Assembly: GCF_902459585.1 (NCBI RefSeq)
Contig: NZ_CABPSC010000011.1
Span: forward strand, 62,001-126,000
Origin: Pandoraea nosoerga
Lineage (GTDB): Bacteria; Pseudomonadota; Gammaproteobacteria; Burkholderiales; Burkholderiaceae
Length of the DNA: 64,000 nt
Direction of reading: 5' to 3'
Part shown: positions 1-13,700 of the stretch, piece after piece
Numbering within the stretch: position 1 is the first letter of the stretch
Layout: every line of letters begins with the position of its first letter
Program-made: the position numbers and the translations under genes
The notes under the pieces: generated by a model
Database searches by the model: none
Seen by the model: only the letters and a program-made list of their open reading frames with translations
What the model was told of the DNA's origin: nothing

Positions 1-731
1 GCCGTCTGCCCCGGCTCCACGCGGATCACGTCGGCCTCCGAGACCTGCGCCTTGACGGTGATCGTGTTGAGGTCGGCGAGTTTCAGAATCACCGGTGCCT
101 GCTGCTGTGCGACCACGGTCTGACCTTCCTGCGTGACGATGGCGACGACTTCGCCGTCGATCGGCGCCTCGATGCGCGTATAGCCGACATTGGCCTTGGC
201 CGTCTCGATGGCCACGGCCGCTTTGAGAATCTGGGCGTCGAGCCCGGCAAGCGCGGCCCGCTGCGTGTCGAGCGCCGCCTGCGCGGCCTCGAAGTCCTGC
301 CGCGAGGTCGACTCGTCGGGCAGCATCTGGCGCTGGCGGGCAAACGCCAGTTCGGCCTGCCTGAGCTGGGCCTGTGTCGAGCGTTTCTGCGCCTGCAGGT
401 TCTGCATGTCGGCTTCGGCCGAGCGCAGGCCGTTCTGCGCGAGCACGGGGTCGATCTGCGCGAGCCACTGCCCCTTCCTGACCTTGTCGCCCAGCTTCAC
501 CTTGAGCGACTTGAGCTGACCGGTGACCTGTGCGCCCACGTCCACCTGCTGGAAGGCGCCCAGCGTGCCAGTGGCGAGTACGGTGTTCTCGAGGTCGCCG
601 CGCTCGACGCTGGCGCTGATGTATTGCGGCGGCTTCGGGCTCGCGAGGCTGCGCAGCCCAAGCACCACGAGAACGAGGAGCACGACGAGGCTGGCGGCGA
701 GATAGCGTCGGCGGCGAATGAACTGGATCAT
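1..731 (-). CDS. macA: MacA-type efflux periplasmic adaptor (partial, 3' end off window)
   Basis: This encodes the first ~243 residues of a membrane-fusion (HlyD/RND-type) adaptor, which links an inner-membrane MacB-type ABC exporter to an outer-membrane channel. The start is an ATG at 731 followed by MIQFIRRRRYLAA and a hydrophobic N-terminal anchor (about residues 10-27). Then come the biotinyl-lipoyl half motif (QVTGQLKSLKVKLGDKV), a long Gln/Ala-rich alpha-helical hairpin, and the return motif GYTRIEAPIDGEVV. After that comes EGQTVVAQQQAPVILKLADL and AQVSEADVIRVEPGQT, typical of MacA. The gene continues beyond position 1, where macB would be expected. The family assignment is firm; which substrate is exported cannot be told. 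Confidence 0.85.
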   Translation of the reverse strand, partial: MIQFIRRRRYLAASLVVLLVLVVLGLRSLASPKPPQYISASVERGDLENTVLATGTLGAFQQVDVGAQVTGQLKSLKVKLGDKVRKGQWLAQIDPVLAQNGLRSAEADMQNLQAQKRSTQAQLRQAELAFARQRQMLPDESTSRQDFEAAQAALDTQRAALAGLDAQILKAAVAIETAKANVGYTRIEAPIDGEVVAIVTQEGQTVVAQQQAPVILKLADLNTITVKAQVSEADVIRVEPGQT

Positions 732-1086
732 GGAACGAAGTGGGTGATCAAAAGGGCACGTCGAAAAGCGCGCTTGCCGGGTCCGCTGCCGCACAAGCGC
801 CGGTCGATCCGCCGGCCGCACGCCCGGGCCGGATCACCGCTTCGAGGCATCGTTCGGGGCACAAAAGGCGGAGCCAAAAGTGGAGCCAAAGGTGGAGATT
901 CTAAGGGCTTTGGCGCCCTTGCAGGCCATTGCCCCATAAATACCGCGGCAACGATATCCCGCCGACGATGGCAACGAACAAGGCGTGCGCGCGAAAATGC
1001 GTGCGCATCACGGGGCCGGATGCGCCGCACGCCGCCGATCGATCTCTCGCAAAGTGATATATTCGCCCGGCAATCGAAGGGACATC
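732..1086. other. Divergent intergenic region macA / TRIC-family gene
   Basis: This 355-bp stretch separates two divergently transcribed genes and must hold both promoters. I saw no convincing gene. A short imperfect direct repeat of the type GTGGAGCCAAA lies at about 866-897. No clear sigma70 hexamer pair stood out. Confidence 0.4.
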
Positions 1087-1722
1087 ATGAAAACAGAGAT
1101 TTTCTACGCGCTGTACCTGATCGCCATCGTGACCGAGGCGATGTCGGGCGCCATCATGGGGATGCAACGCGGCATGGACCGCTTCGGTCTCGCCTTCGTC
1201 GGCATGGTCACCGCCCTGGGCGGCGGCACGATCCGCGACGTCCTGTTCGGGCGCCATCCGCTCGTCTGGATTGCGCACCCCGAATATCTGCTGCTCACGC
1301 TCGGGGCGGCCACGCTCACTTCCATCATCGCGCGCCACATTCACCGGCTGCGCATGACCTTCGTCACGGTGGACGCCATCGGCCTGGCCGCGTTCACCAT
1401 CCTCGGCTGCGACATCGGCATGACCGTGAGTACGAGCCCAGTCATCGTGGTGCTCGCCGGCGTACTGACGGGCATTGGCGGCGGCATGCTGCGCGACCTG
1501 CTGTGCGGCCAGGTGCCGCTGGTGCTGCGCCGTGAAATGTATGCAAGCGTGGCGTGCATCGCAGGCGCCATGTATGTCGGCATGCTGCACTGGGGCGTGG
1601 ACAATGGCATCGCGACGGGCATCGGCTTCGTGGCCGGCTTCGTCATCCGCATGCTGGCCGTCTGGTTCGGCTGGCGCTTGCGCACGTTCGAAGACGAAAC
1701 CCCGGCCGACCCGATGCACTGA
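1087..1722 (+). CDS. TRIC/YadS-family (UPF0126) membrane protein
   Basis: A 211-residue integral membrane protein with two copies of the UPF0126 (TRIC channel) domain, each of three hydrophobic helices. The hallmark glycine-rich loop occurs once per copy: GGGTIRDVLFG in the first half and GGGMLRDLLCG in the second. Bacterial members are trimeric cation-channel-like proteins; the physiological ion is often unknown. I chose ATG 1087 (MKTEIFYALYLIAIV) over the more upstream in-frame start at 985. It has a purine-rich GAAGGG just upstream, and the extra upstream residues are basic and not conserved in type. The gene stands alone, convergent with the giant exoprotein gene. Confidence 0.85.
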   Translation: MKTEIFYALYLIAIVTEAMSGAIMGMQRGMDRFGLAFVGMVTALGGGTIRDVLFGRHPLVWIAHPEYLLLTLGAATLTSIIARHIHRLRMTFVTVDAIGLAAFTILGCDIGMTVSTSPVIVVLAGVLTGIGGGMLRDLLCGQVPLVLRREMYASVACIAGAMYVGMLHWGVDNGIATGIGFVAGFVIRMLAVWFGWRLRTFEDETPADPMH

Positions 1723-1773
1723 CGACCGACGGGCCGCGACCGCGTGTCCGCAGCCCGTCGATCGATCACCCGC

Positions 1774-4700
1774 TCAGCGCTCCGCCTGAAGCGCCGCACG
1801 CTCCGCAGGCGTGAGCAGCGACATCGCGCGAGAGCTGAGCTCGGCGCCATGCCCCACGATCTGCACGCGGCTGCGCCGGTCGTAGGCGCTTGCCTGCGGG
1901 CCCGCCCCGGAGCCGCCGCCGTCGTCCTGCCCACCGCCCGGGCCTGCACCTCGCTCTCCCGTCCCGCTCGCCGTACCGAGCATTCGCACGGTGAATATCG
2001 ACGGCTGGTTCTGGCGCTGCGCGACGCGCTCGCGCGCCATCGCGTCCTGAGCGGCCGCGGCGGCCTGCGCTGCCGTGGCACTCGCGTTGGTCAGCGCACC
2101 GACGTTGACCGCCGCCACGAGCGGCAGTCCCACCGACTTGCCCTGCACCTGCACGTTGGCCGCATTGACCACCGCCAACGCCGCGAAGTTGACGTTGCCC
2201 GACACGCGAATCCCCGCTTCGCCGGCGTCGATGGTGCCCAGCGGCGCCACCAGATCGACGTCGCCGGGCCTGACCTCGGGAATCGGATTGAGCGTGGCGA
2301 TCCCCGCGCCCGAGCTCGGCACGTTCGGCGAGAGCGTGACGTTGCCCCACGCGTCGTACACGCGCCTGGGCGGCGTGTAGAGCACGGTGGTCTTCGAGCC
2401 GCGGCCCGCGTTGATGTCGCCTTCGGCCGACCAGCCCTGAATATCGCCGCCGAAAGTCGTCATCACGCGCGAGAGGCCGAGCAGGATGCTGCCCAGGCTG
2501 TACATCCGAATCGCGCCCTCGCCCTGCGTGAGCAGACCGGCCGGCACGGTGGCCGGGTCGGCGGAGGGCGTCACGCCTTCCACGCCCAGCGTGGTCTGTC
2601 CGGCAGGCACGAGCAGTTCGATGTCGCCGCCGGAGACGGTGCGGATCCCGCCGTTGGACGTTGCCCCCTGGAACAGGGTCAGGCCGCCGCTGCGGGCGAT
2701 TGGCCGTGCGTTCGCATCGGTTTGCGGGAACAGCGCGGCGATGGCCTCGCGCCCGCGCAGGTAGCTGCCCGAGCGCTTGCCCGACGCGTCGTTGTACTCA
2801 CGGCCTGAGGCCAGCAGTTCCGCGTAGTACGCCTCGCGCACCATCACGCGCTGCTGTTCTGCCGGCAGCGTCAGGAACCAGGCGAGCGCGGCAGCGCCAC
2901 CCTGCCCCGTGTACCCGAACCGCGTGCGAAGCCAGTCGAGCAGTTCTGCCTCATAGGTCTTTGCCACCTTGCCGGGCTGTGCGGCGAGCGGCTGCGACGG
3001 GTCGGCGAGGTTGGCCGGATCGAAATAGCGGCGCGCGAACGCTGCCACGTCGGTCTGCCCCTGGCCCGGCGCGCCGGCGCCCAGCCCCGCCTGCACGACG
3101 ATGTTCGCGCCGGGTCGCTTGTCGCCCGCCACGAGCGGCCCGAGGCTGGTAAAGCCCGCGACGTTGCCGAGGTAGATGTCGCCGCCGGCGGACACTTCGA
3201 AGGTGCCCGGCCCGGCGATGGTGAAGCCGGTGTTGTTGTACGGGCCGTAGAGGATATCGCCTGCGGCCGCCATCATCGACACGTCGGATTCGCGCGTCTG
3301 ATTGATCAGGCCGTTGGTGTTGACGATGTCGCCGCCCGCCTTGATCTGCACCGGCTTCGACGCCAGATAGTGGGAGGCGTAGCCGGAGGGCGTGTAGAAC
3401 GTGCGGATCTCGCCGATGCGCGCACTCTGGACGCTGCCGTTTACCGCATAGAGGCGCGACAGGGCGCCGTTGCCGTCTGCGCTCGTGTCGGTGAGCGTGT
3501 TCGGACCGAATATCGCGAGTCCGCCGCCAAGTCCCGTGTAGGCGCCATAGCCCGGGTTGTAATCGGTGTTGTAGATGTTCTCGTAGGTGTTGCTGTCGTG
3601 ATCGGTTCCGCCGCCCCAGTAGTTCGAGGCGTTCGCCGTCTGCCAACCGGGCTGAGCGGGCGTCGCCAGAGACGACAAAGAGGTGCCGAGCGTGCCGAAC
3701 GGGAACGCGCTCACGCTCGCGTTGTTGCGGTTCACGCCGGAGATTGCGTCGCGAGCAAGGAACTGGAAACGACTGTCCGGCGACGGCATGAGATAGTCGT
3801 AAAACTGCCGCGGTGCGAAGTAGATGCTGCCGCCGGCGGCCGTCACGTCGAGTATCGGCGGCAGATACGTCGTGATGCCGAAGTTGGACGTCACGTTGCC
3901 CAGCGGCGACGCGCTGCCTCCCGCCGCGAACAGCCGGATCGCGGTGTCGTCGCGCCACAGCGTGAACCAGCTTGCCGCGTTCGTGCTCACCCCGGCGAGC
4001 GTGGCCTGCGTCTGTACGCGCTCCTCGGCGCGCCCGGGGTCGACGACCTTGCCCATCACCACGTCGCCCAGCGCCTGCAGGACGACGTTGCCGTCACCGG
4101 GTGCGACATCCGCGCCATTGCGGCTCAGCGCGGAATACGGCGTGTGGCTGTCCAGACCGCGCGGGTCCGATTGCAGGGCGACGCCGTAGTCACGCAGCAG
4201 CATCGCGCCGATATTGCCGTCGGCCGAGACCTTCGTGTCACCGCGAATATCGGCGTAGAGGCCGCCGAAGACGTTCCCGCCGGCCGAGACATTGAGCGAG
4301 CCGCCGCCCGTCTGCACGATGCCGGCATCGGTCACGCGGCCGGACCCGCCGACCGCCACGACCACGTTGCGGCTGGCCGTCGCGTCGTCCACGCCGATAT
4401 TGCCGCCCGCTCGCACGTTGACGTTGCCGCCGCCGAGCGCGCCCATGCCCGAGAACGCCGAGAGGCCCAACGTCGCGGTATAGATGTTGCCGTCGAGCGC
4501 ATAGGTGCCGAAGTTCACGCCCCATGCCGTCGGCTGGTTCAACGCCGCGCCGCCCTGGCGCAGCACCCAGTTGCCGACCATTTCGCTGTTGGGCTCCTGC
4601 CAGCCGAGAATGTTGCCGCCGGCCGAGAGCGTGAAGTCGCCGCCGTCCTGCGTGTACCACATGCGCTGGGCGTTGAGCGTCGCCTCGTAGCCCGCGCGCG

Positions 4701-7700
4701 CCGGCGTGCCGCTGCCCAGATACGTGCCATCCGGCGCCAGAGCGCGCGGCGCATTCCATGCCGTGCCGGCGCCGGTGCCCGCCACCGGGCTGCCCGCCGT
4801 GTACACGCCGAACGGCGAGAGCTGCTGGTAGTCACCGCCCGCATACAGCTCGAGGTCCCCGGTACCGGTGCGCACGACGCTGATGCCGGCCGCCGGGGTG
4901 CCGAGGCCCTTGCCCTGCACGTTCACGGTAAACGGATCGTTGAGCACGATGTCGCCGCCCTGGGCCGCGCCGTGCACGGCGCGCGAATCGGGGCTGGCAA
5001 GATCGCTGCCCCCAACGAGCCGCATCGACCACGATTGCACGCCCGGCTCGAGCATTGGTGCAATCGCCCAGATCGGCCGTTCTCCCACCTGCGCCTGCGC
5101 GGTCGAAACATACATGCCGCCAGGCAGAATCGCGCCCTGCGGGAGATCGAGCGGATTCGCGAGGGCGTAGTTCTTGATGGGCGCGACCGACGTGTTGGCA
5201 GGCCACTGCATCTCGGCGAGTCGCATGATGTACGGCCCGCTGTCCGAGAACTGGATCGCGTTCATGCCGGCCTTGAGGATCGTGCCGGGCGGCAGCAGCA
5301 TGTTCGATGCCGTCGTGCCGACGATGCCCACCAGCGACGAGGTGTTCGTACCGGCCGCGATCCGATAGCCGCCGGGGCCGACGGTCGTACCGTTCTTGAG
5401 CCGATAGCCTTCGGGGAGAATGATATCGGCCGTGGTGACCACGTTGGCCTTGATCCGGTTCGAGTTCGTATTCCCCCCGAGCACCACGTCGATGGGCAAT
5501 CGGCTCGTGTCCGACAGGTAAAGCGGTGTGTTCGCGGCCAGATCCAGGCTGAAATTGAGCGTGCCGGTCGCCGGCAGCTTGCTTCCCACCCCGAGCGTGA
5601 GCCCGCTGGCCGCCACCGTGTACGGTCCGGTGAGCGTGACGGCCGAAAGTACCGTCTGGTACACCGCGCCGTCGGGTGAGGCCACCGGCGCCCCGAAGCC
5701 GTCCGTGATGCTGCCGTTGACCTTCAGGTCGCCGCCTGCGCGCAGCACGAGCACACCGGGCTCGCCCGCGCCGCGCACGCCGGCCGCCGCGCCCGGGCCA
5801 TACCGGTAGCCCGACAAATCGAGGTCGCCCTTGGTGTTGATGTCCGCCGCGCTCGCGATCTCGACGCCGGGCCGCAGGTGAAACGCGTCGCCGTAGCTGG
5901 CGAGCCCGGCAAGACGCGACTGCAGCGAGGCGTTGCGCGTCGCGTTGTCGATGAATTGGCGGCTGCGCGCGTCGATCTGGGCGAGGCCGACCACGCCGTC
6001 GCCGCCCACGGGCGCGCCGGCGGCGTCGCCATTGTCCTGCGTCACGGTGCCATTGGCGTCGGTCGGCGAGTACTTCCAGAAGCCGTTCACGGCGATGCTG
6101 CGCGCGCCGGCAATGTCGGGCCGCGCCGACGCATCGATGCGAATGTCGCCGCTGGTTTCGTCCGCGCGCGGCGCGTTGATGTCGATCCGGCCGCGCGCCA
6201 CGCCGTCCGGCGAACGCATGTCGAAGCGCACTCCGTCGCCGAGCCGCACCGTGCCGGTGCTCGACGTGAGCGCAACATGGCCGCGGTTCGACGCGTCGAT
6301 GCTCGCGCCGTAACTGTCGGTCACGAGGCGGGTGGCATGCGTGTCGAGTACGGCGCCGCGACCGAGCGCGAGGTCCCCCAGCGCCGAGAGCATGATGGCG
6401 CCCGGCGTGGCGCCCGACGCGTCGATCGTGCCGATGACGGCGAGGCTGCCGTTGTCGGTCGCAATGCTCACGTTGCTGGCCCGTACCCCGTCGCCCACGG
6501 TGAGATCGCCCTGGCGCAAGCGGAACGCACGCGAGCCGAAGAAGCCGCCGTCGTTGAGCGACTGGTTGAGCGCGGCGAAGCCCTCGCCGCTCAACGAGCC
6601 GACGTCCAGGGCGAACTGAGCGCCGGTCTGCCCGGGCTCTGCCGTGCCGAGTACGCTCGCATCGACGCTCACCTGTCCCTGCGGTGCACTGAGGCCGAGC
6701 GAGCCGGCTGCCGCATGCGGCGACGAGACGTCGATGACGGCGCCGCGTTGCAGCGCGATGTTGCCGTTGGCGCTCGCGAGCTGGATCTTGCCGCCCCAGC
6801 TCGGCTGCGTCACGTCGAAAAAGGCCGTATCGCGGCCGGCGAGATCGAGACTGGCCTGCGGGCCGATGACGATCGCCCCGTCCGCATCGATCGAGAGCTT
6901 GCCGCTCGGCAGGGCCAGGGCGGTCTGCACGTCGACACTGCGCCCTCTGAACGCCAGCGACGCGCCGAGATCCTGTACAGCCGCCGTGGGCGCCGGACTT
7001 CCTCCTGCGGGCGCCGTGAGCGAGATGGTTCCGCCCGCGTCGTAGCGCATCGACGAACCGGCCTTGCCGGTGACGAGCGGCGCGACGATGTGCAGGTCGC
7101 CGCCACGGCGCGAGCCGTCAGCCGCCTGCGTGCCCCCTACCGTAAGTGTGCCGAGGTGGTTTGCCGTGACCCGTTCGGAGGCTTGCAGCGTCACGTCGGA
7201 GAATCCAAGCGTCAGGCGATCGAGCGCGCTCTGGCGTTGCGCCTGGCTCAGGTCGTCGTAGCCGAACTCGATCGTGCGCGCGTCCACGACGAGTTTGCCG
7301 GTACCGGTGCCGGGTCCGCCCGCGAGCACTGCGGCGGGCGCTTGCGAGCCGAACGGACTGTCCGTCGTGCCCGAGCCGGTCGAGACGCCGTTCCACAGGA
7401 AGTGCGACGTCGACAGGCGCACGACATCGGTGCTGCTGCCCAGTCCGTAGAACGCCGGCGAGTTGAACACCATCTGCACGGGGGAGTCGCCCGTGTCGAG
7501 GGTCGTCGTGCCGAAGAAGTTGAACGAGCCGCCGGCTGTCAGCGTCAGGCGCTCGAGCGCCGGAACGCCCGACGAAGCCGAGGGCCGCAGGAGGGTGTCG
7601 AGCGCATCCTGCGTGAGCTTCCAGCCAGCCGGCGCGCTCGCCATGGCGGCCGGCTCGCCGATGTTGATCTGGTCCTGCGACACGGTCAGATAGCGCGCGC

Positions 7701-10700
7701 CGAGATTGACGTCACCGAGTGACAGCGCCCCGGGCGCCGCAAAGGCGATGGTGCCCTGCGTGAGCAACGACGCCCCGTCGCCGACGCTCACCGTACCGTA
7801 GCCGTCCGATGGCAGGAACTCGAGCCATCCATTGCCGACGGCAAGCAGGCCCGGGTGATCGGCGAGGTACTTCCCCGCGGCCAGTCCCGTGGCATAGACA
7901 TAGCCATAGCGCGAATCGATGACGTTCCCGTCAAAGCCGCGCGTGTCGATGCTTGCACCACTCTCGACGTTGACCGCCTTGCCGACGAGGAACACCTGTC
8001 CGGCGCGCAGTGCCGCGCCGCTGCGCACCGTCACACCGTTGTACAGCAACCCGTCGTTGCCGAAATACAGGCGTGCGCTGTCGCCCAGCGAGCTCTGTCC
8101 GTCGAAATACGTCCAGTACCCGCCCAGTCCGAGCGAGGGTGCCGCAAACGCGTTCAGATCGCGATCGACGAGCGAGACCATGCCTGCCGTCGGCGCCGCG
8201 CCCGGCGTGCGCACTTCGATGAGTGACGCGCCGCCCGTGACGAACAGCGCGCCGTCCACGCCCGTCACCTCGGGTGTCTGCACGCCGCCGAAGCGCACGG
8301 TGCCGGCAAAGTCGAGCGCGGGGCCGGCCGTCGTGGCGGGCTGGAACGCGATGTTGAGCAGTTTGCCGTCCTCGGGCAGACGCGCGCGCACCGTGCCGAA
8401 CTGCTTTGCCTGCGAGAGCAGGAATTCGCTGAGCGTCGTCTCGTTGAATTGCGAGAGCTTGCGCACCGCCGCGCCGGGCGTGACGATCAGGCGCGTGAGC
8501 TGGTTGTCGTACTGCCCCGTGCCCGCCGTGCGCTGCGTGCCGGCGGCCGTCCACGAGCCGTCGCCGGTCGGCATGGCCGCTAACGCGGCGCCTTCACGCA
8601 GCGGGACCGTACCGGCCAGTTCCACGCGATACGCGCCGGGCATGAGCGCAAAGCTCGACGGCATCAACGTATAGGTGCCGGCGGGCAGCCCTGGCACGCC
8701 GTCGCCGATGGTGATCTGCCGGCCGACGGCGGGGTCGCCCGCGCCGTTGTCGAGCACCACCGGCGCATATTGGCTCTTGTAGCCCGGCAGGATCGCGTAC
8801 ACCCGGTTGCCGGCCGAACTGTAAGCGTTGGCCGCCGGGTTCGCGTTGGCCAGTGGCGTGGCCAGCACGTTGACGGAGCCGCCGCGCCCGGAGACGAACC
8901 CCTCACCGTGCAGCGTGCCGCCGCCCGACAGGTCGATCACGGCGCCGGCTTCGCCCACGAGATGCGCGGCGCCGATGTTCACGCCCGTCGCAAGCACGCG
9001 TGTATCGCCGGACTTCACGCCGCTCGTGTCGCCGCGCGACACGAAGGTGTCGGCAAGGTTGTATTGCGTCGCATACCGGCCGCCGACGTTCAGACCGCGG
9101 TAAGTCACGCCGTCGGTCGTGCCGCCGTAGGGCATCTCGAGTCCCGCCGCGCTCACCGACGTCAGACTACCGTTGCGCAGAATGACCGTGGGGTCGGTCT
9201 GCACGGCGTTGAGCACGCCGTTCTGGCCGAGCAACAGCACCTGTTGCCAGTCCGTGCCCAGATTGCCGCCCACGGTATTGAGCGAAATCACGCCGAGCGG
9301 CGCACGCACCACGCCGCCCTGATCGATGGCGCCGCCCATCAGAATAAGTTGCCCGAACACCGAGTACGGCGTGTCCGGCGTGCCCGCGCCGTTCGCGCGG
9401 ATCGTCAGACGGCTGTCCGGCGCGATGCCCGTGTACCGGTCGCCCGCGATCACCGCGGCGTAGCCCGACGAGACCGGATAGACCTGCGCGGCCGTGAGGT
9501 TGATGTTGCCCTGCGCGTTCAGGCCGCCGGCAAGACGAATGTCGCCGGCGCTCACGAGCGACAGGTCGGCAAAGCCGTCTTGCGCCACGAACGTCGAAGG
9601 CACGGACGTACCGGCGATGTTACCGACCCCCTCCCATGCCGACGCGCCCGAGACCACGCGCCCCGCCACGTCGATGAGATTGCCCGAGAACGTGAGTGCG
9701 CTGTGGCCGGCCGACGCCTGTCCCGCACGCGGGCTGTAGACGCCCGGCACGAACGTGTCGTTGTCGAGCAGCGTGGGCGCGTCCCACGAGCCGCCGTCCA
9801 GACGGATGTATGGCGCCGCGATCCGGACCTGCGCGTCCGGCGTCCGGTCCGAGACGGTGAGCAAGCCGCCCTTGAGATTCACGCTGCCCGCCAGCGACAG
9901 ATCGAGGTCGCCCTGGAAAACGAAGCGATCGTGCGTGGAGAGGACCAGGTTGTCGAAGGCGCCCGCCCGCAGCTTGTCCACGCCGATGACCGCCTTGCCG
10001 TATTGCAGCGGGCTGACCGATGCGTCCGGCGCCGGCGCATTCTGCACGAGCGTGATGTCATGCACGTTCGCGAACTGCGTGGGCAGATTCGCCGAATCGG
10101 TGTAGGTGCGGGTGTCGAAGTAAATGCCGAGCGTGCCGCCAGTGGCGCCCGCGCCGGCGGCGCCGGCCGCGGCCCGCAGCGTGCCCTCGAGCGCAAAGCC
10201 GTTGTTCGAATGCAGCGTGATGCTGCCGCCGTCTCCCGCGAGCGTTACGCCGTCCGGCGCGCCGGACGCCGCCGTGCCGGCGGTACGATCGACGCGCGCC
10301 GCTGCGCCCGACACGTCGAGCACCGCCCCCGGGCGGACCACGACATACGCGTCGCTGGGGTTCACGGTGATGCTGCCGCCATCGGGCGCGATACCGTAGG
10401 CCCGGCCGAGCGTGTCGTGGGCCACGTAGGCGCGCGCCGCGGCGTCGAGCCGCGCATCGTCGCCGATCCAGATCGCGCGCGTCGGGTCGTTCGCGTAGCC
10501 GATGCCGGCACTCTGCCCCGTCGCAGCCAGCGCAATGCTGCCGCCCCAGGCGTTGAGCGTGCCGTCGATCGTCAGTTGTCCTTCGCTGCTCAGGCGAATC
10601 GATTGCCCGGGGTCCACCGTGATCGTGGCGCCGCGACCGATCGTGAGCGGCGCGAGACCGTTCGAGCCGTCGTAACCGGCGCTGAGCGCCGCGCTCGCAC

Positions 10701-13700
10701 CCGCACGCCGGGCGAGCGTGGCGCCGAGCGGGTTCTCGGTGTACTGCGGCGGCGTCCACACGCTCAGCACGCGCATCGGATCGCTGCCGGTGGCCGCGCG
10801 CCCCGCGAGTTCGGGATCCGCACGCAGGACCGGCATGATCACCTCGAGCGCCGTGTTCTCGGCGACGACCAGCCCGTCGTGCCCGTTCACGCGATAGTTC
10901 GAGAACCCCCGCTGGAAGATCGCCGGATCCACGCGGACCTGAGACGGCGTCGCCGCATCCGCCTGCGGCGCCGGGCCGATGGCAAGCGCGCCTCCGGTCG
11001 AAAGACTCAGTGTGCCCCCGCCATTGACGCCATAGCCGCGCACGTCGCTAAGCCAGCTCAGGCGCCCCTGCGTGGGCACGCTGCCCACGCTGTGCCCGGC
11101 CTCTAGCGTGACATCGCCGCCGGAGCCGCCGTCCACCGATCCGTTGGCGCGCATCACGGCGCCCGAGGACACGTCGATGCGCGCGCCTGCGCCGATGCCG
11201 ACGTCGCCCGTGCTCACGACCGATACATCGCCCCCATTGACGAAGGGCAGCCCCGCCGTGCCGTTGCCGTCGAGCGCCAGATTGCTCCACAAGCCCGTCG
11301 TGTCGAGACGCACGCCGTCGGCGACGGACACGGCGGCGGACACGGCGGCGGTGCCGGCCGCGCCGCCCGGGTCCGCCGCCGGCGGCAATACGATCTCGGT
11401 GCTTACGCCGCTCTCGCCCACATGCGAGACGACGTTGCCGAGCGCAATCGTGCCGCCGTGCGCAGTGAGGCCAGCGGCCACGCTCACGTGCGGTGCATAC
11501 AAGGCGATCGTGCCGCCCGGCGTCACGCTCAGCGCCCCTTCGACGCGCAGCGAGTCGCTCGCGGCCGCACGAATGGCCCCCACGCCGAAGAGGCTCACGT
11601 AGCGGCTGTCGAGGGCGAGCGTGGTGCCCGCATCGCGCGCGGCGGCCTCGGCCGCCGGCGCATCGCCGGTGAAGACGATCGTGCTGGCGACAGGCGACAG
11701 ATTGTAGAAAACGCCCGTCGCGCCGAGCGATGGCGTCCAGTTTGCAGCGGACTGATAGCTGCCCAGTATCAGCTCGGCGCCCCGAGCCGCCGCCTGCTGG
11801 GCTTGCAGGTAGCCATCCGCCAGGGTCGCGTCGGCGGCCTTGACCTGCGACGGGCCCTGATACGTGGCGGCGACCACGTCGCCGGCGAGCGACGCGGTGG
11901 GCGTCGAGATGATGAGACGTCCTGCGTCGCGGCCTACGGTGTAGCCGTTTTGCAGCACGCGTTGCGGCGCGATGAGCGGGCTCGCATACGACTCCGTCGC
12001 GCTCGTGCCCCAGCGCGGGTGCAGGGCGTCGAAGCCTGTGTAGACGCCGCTGTACGCGACATTCGCGGGCGCCGCGTTGGCGTTGTAGATCTGGCCGTCC
12101 GCACCGCGCAGCCACGTCTGGTTCAGATAGCCCGTCTGCACGTCGAGCGAGCCGCCCGACACGTTGATGGTCGACCCCGCCTGCGTCACGGCATTGCCGC
12201 CGCTGAACGCCACCGTGCCGCCCTGCGCGGCCCATTCGCCGATGCGATGGCCGATGTTGTCCAGATAACCGCCGACCTCGAGCAGCCCGCCTGGCGTGTA
12301 GTAGCGGTCCTTGTCGTAGCCGCCGGCGCCGGCCGCCGTGTGCAGCAGGCGCCGCCGGTCGATCCAGATGTTGGCATTGTTGAGCGCGGCCCGGTCGCGG
12401 TTGGCGGGCGAGTCGCGCTGCTCGTTGCCCTGCACGTTGATCTTGACGTTGTTGCTGTCCATCGACAGTGACACGCCCACCGCGCCCGAGGCGTCGAGCT
12501 GCGCACCAGTCGCCACGAAACTGCGGCCCGTCGCGCTCACGGCGAGCTGGCCGCCCGTGGCGAGCGTCAGCGAGTTGCCCTGGAATTCGACGTTGCCGCC
12601 GCTCACGATTTCCACGCGCGACTGATCGCGGCGGTCGTCGAGACGAGACAGGTTGTCGAACAGGTCGACGGGGCTCTGACGACGGATGAAGTCCTGCGCC
12701 GCCGAGTCCTTGATGATGGCCGAGCGCTGGCTGTCGAGCGCCGTGGCGCCGTTGTCGCTGATCAGGACCGAGGTGAGCGCGCCGTTGCCGAGCGTCACCT
12801 TGCCTTGCGTGTCGCTTGCCGAGTTGAGCAGGTGGATCGTGCCGCGCGTATTGACCGTCGTCGTCGACACCGCCACGCCGAGTTGCTGCACGTCTCGGCC
12901 CGCCAACGTGATGTCGCCCTCCGGCGCCATCAACAGCCCCGTGTTGACGACTTTTCCTGCCGTGCTGTCTGCCACGAGCTGCGGCGAGATTTCGTTGCCG
13001 CGCGTGGTCGACGATGTGTTCGCATCCGTGCCCACACCCTTGCGGATCACGAAGCTGTCGCCGGCAGCGAGCGCGACCTGCCCTTGCGGCGTGACGATCG
13101 TCCCCGCGTTGCTCACGTCCTTGCCGAGCAACAGCACGTAGCCGCCGCCCTGCGTCACCGACGTGGGCGTGCGTGTCGTGATGCTCGCGCCGGCCTGCAC
13201 CTCGACCTTGCCCAGCGCGTCGGTGAAGCTCGGCGTCGTTCCATTCGCGCCGTAGAGCCCACCGGTCTTGAACTGCGCGTCGCTCATGTTCGCCGCCGCA
13301 ACCACCAGATTGCGCGTATCGACTTGACTGGCGCCGCCGAAGATCACGCCGTTGCGGTTGAGCACCAGCACGGTGCCGTCGCCGTGAATCTGCCCCTGGA
13401 TCTGGCTCGGCCGCGCCTGCGGATCGTTCACGCGGTTGAGCACCGCCCAATCGCTTTGTTGCGCGAAGTTCACCGACGTGTTGCGACCGACGTTGAACGT
13501 CTCCCAGTTCAGGATCGCCTTGTCGGCCGTCTGCTGGATGTTGACGTTGGTCTTGCCGTTCGAGGTGCTTTGCGTGGGCGCCTGCGCGTTGATCCAGCCC
13601 TTGGTGAGGCTATTGGTATCGACCTTGAGACCGCCTTCGGCGAGGCCATCCGGGATCGTGGCATCGCTGTTGGCCGCGGCCGCACGCGCGCTCGCCTGCG

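Noticed and set aside
3370-11106. Very long open frames on the + strand (hundreds of residues) opposite the giant exoprotein gene
   Set aside because: Their products are Arg/His/Ala-rich with no domains and mirror the codon bias of the minus-strand gene. They are antisense shadows in GC-rich DNA.
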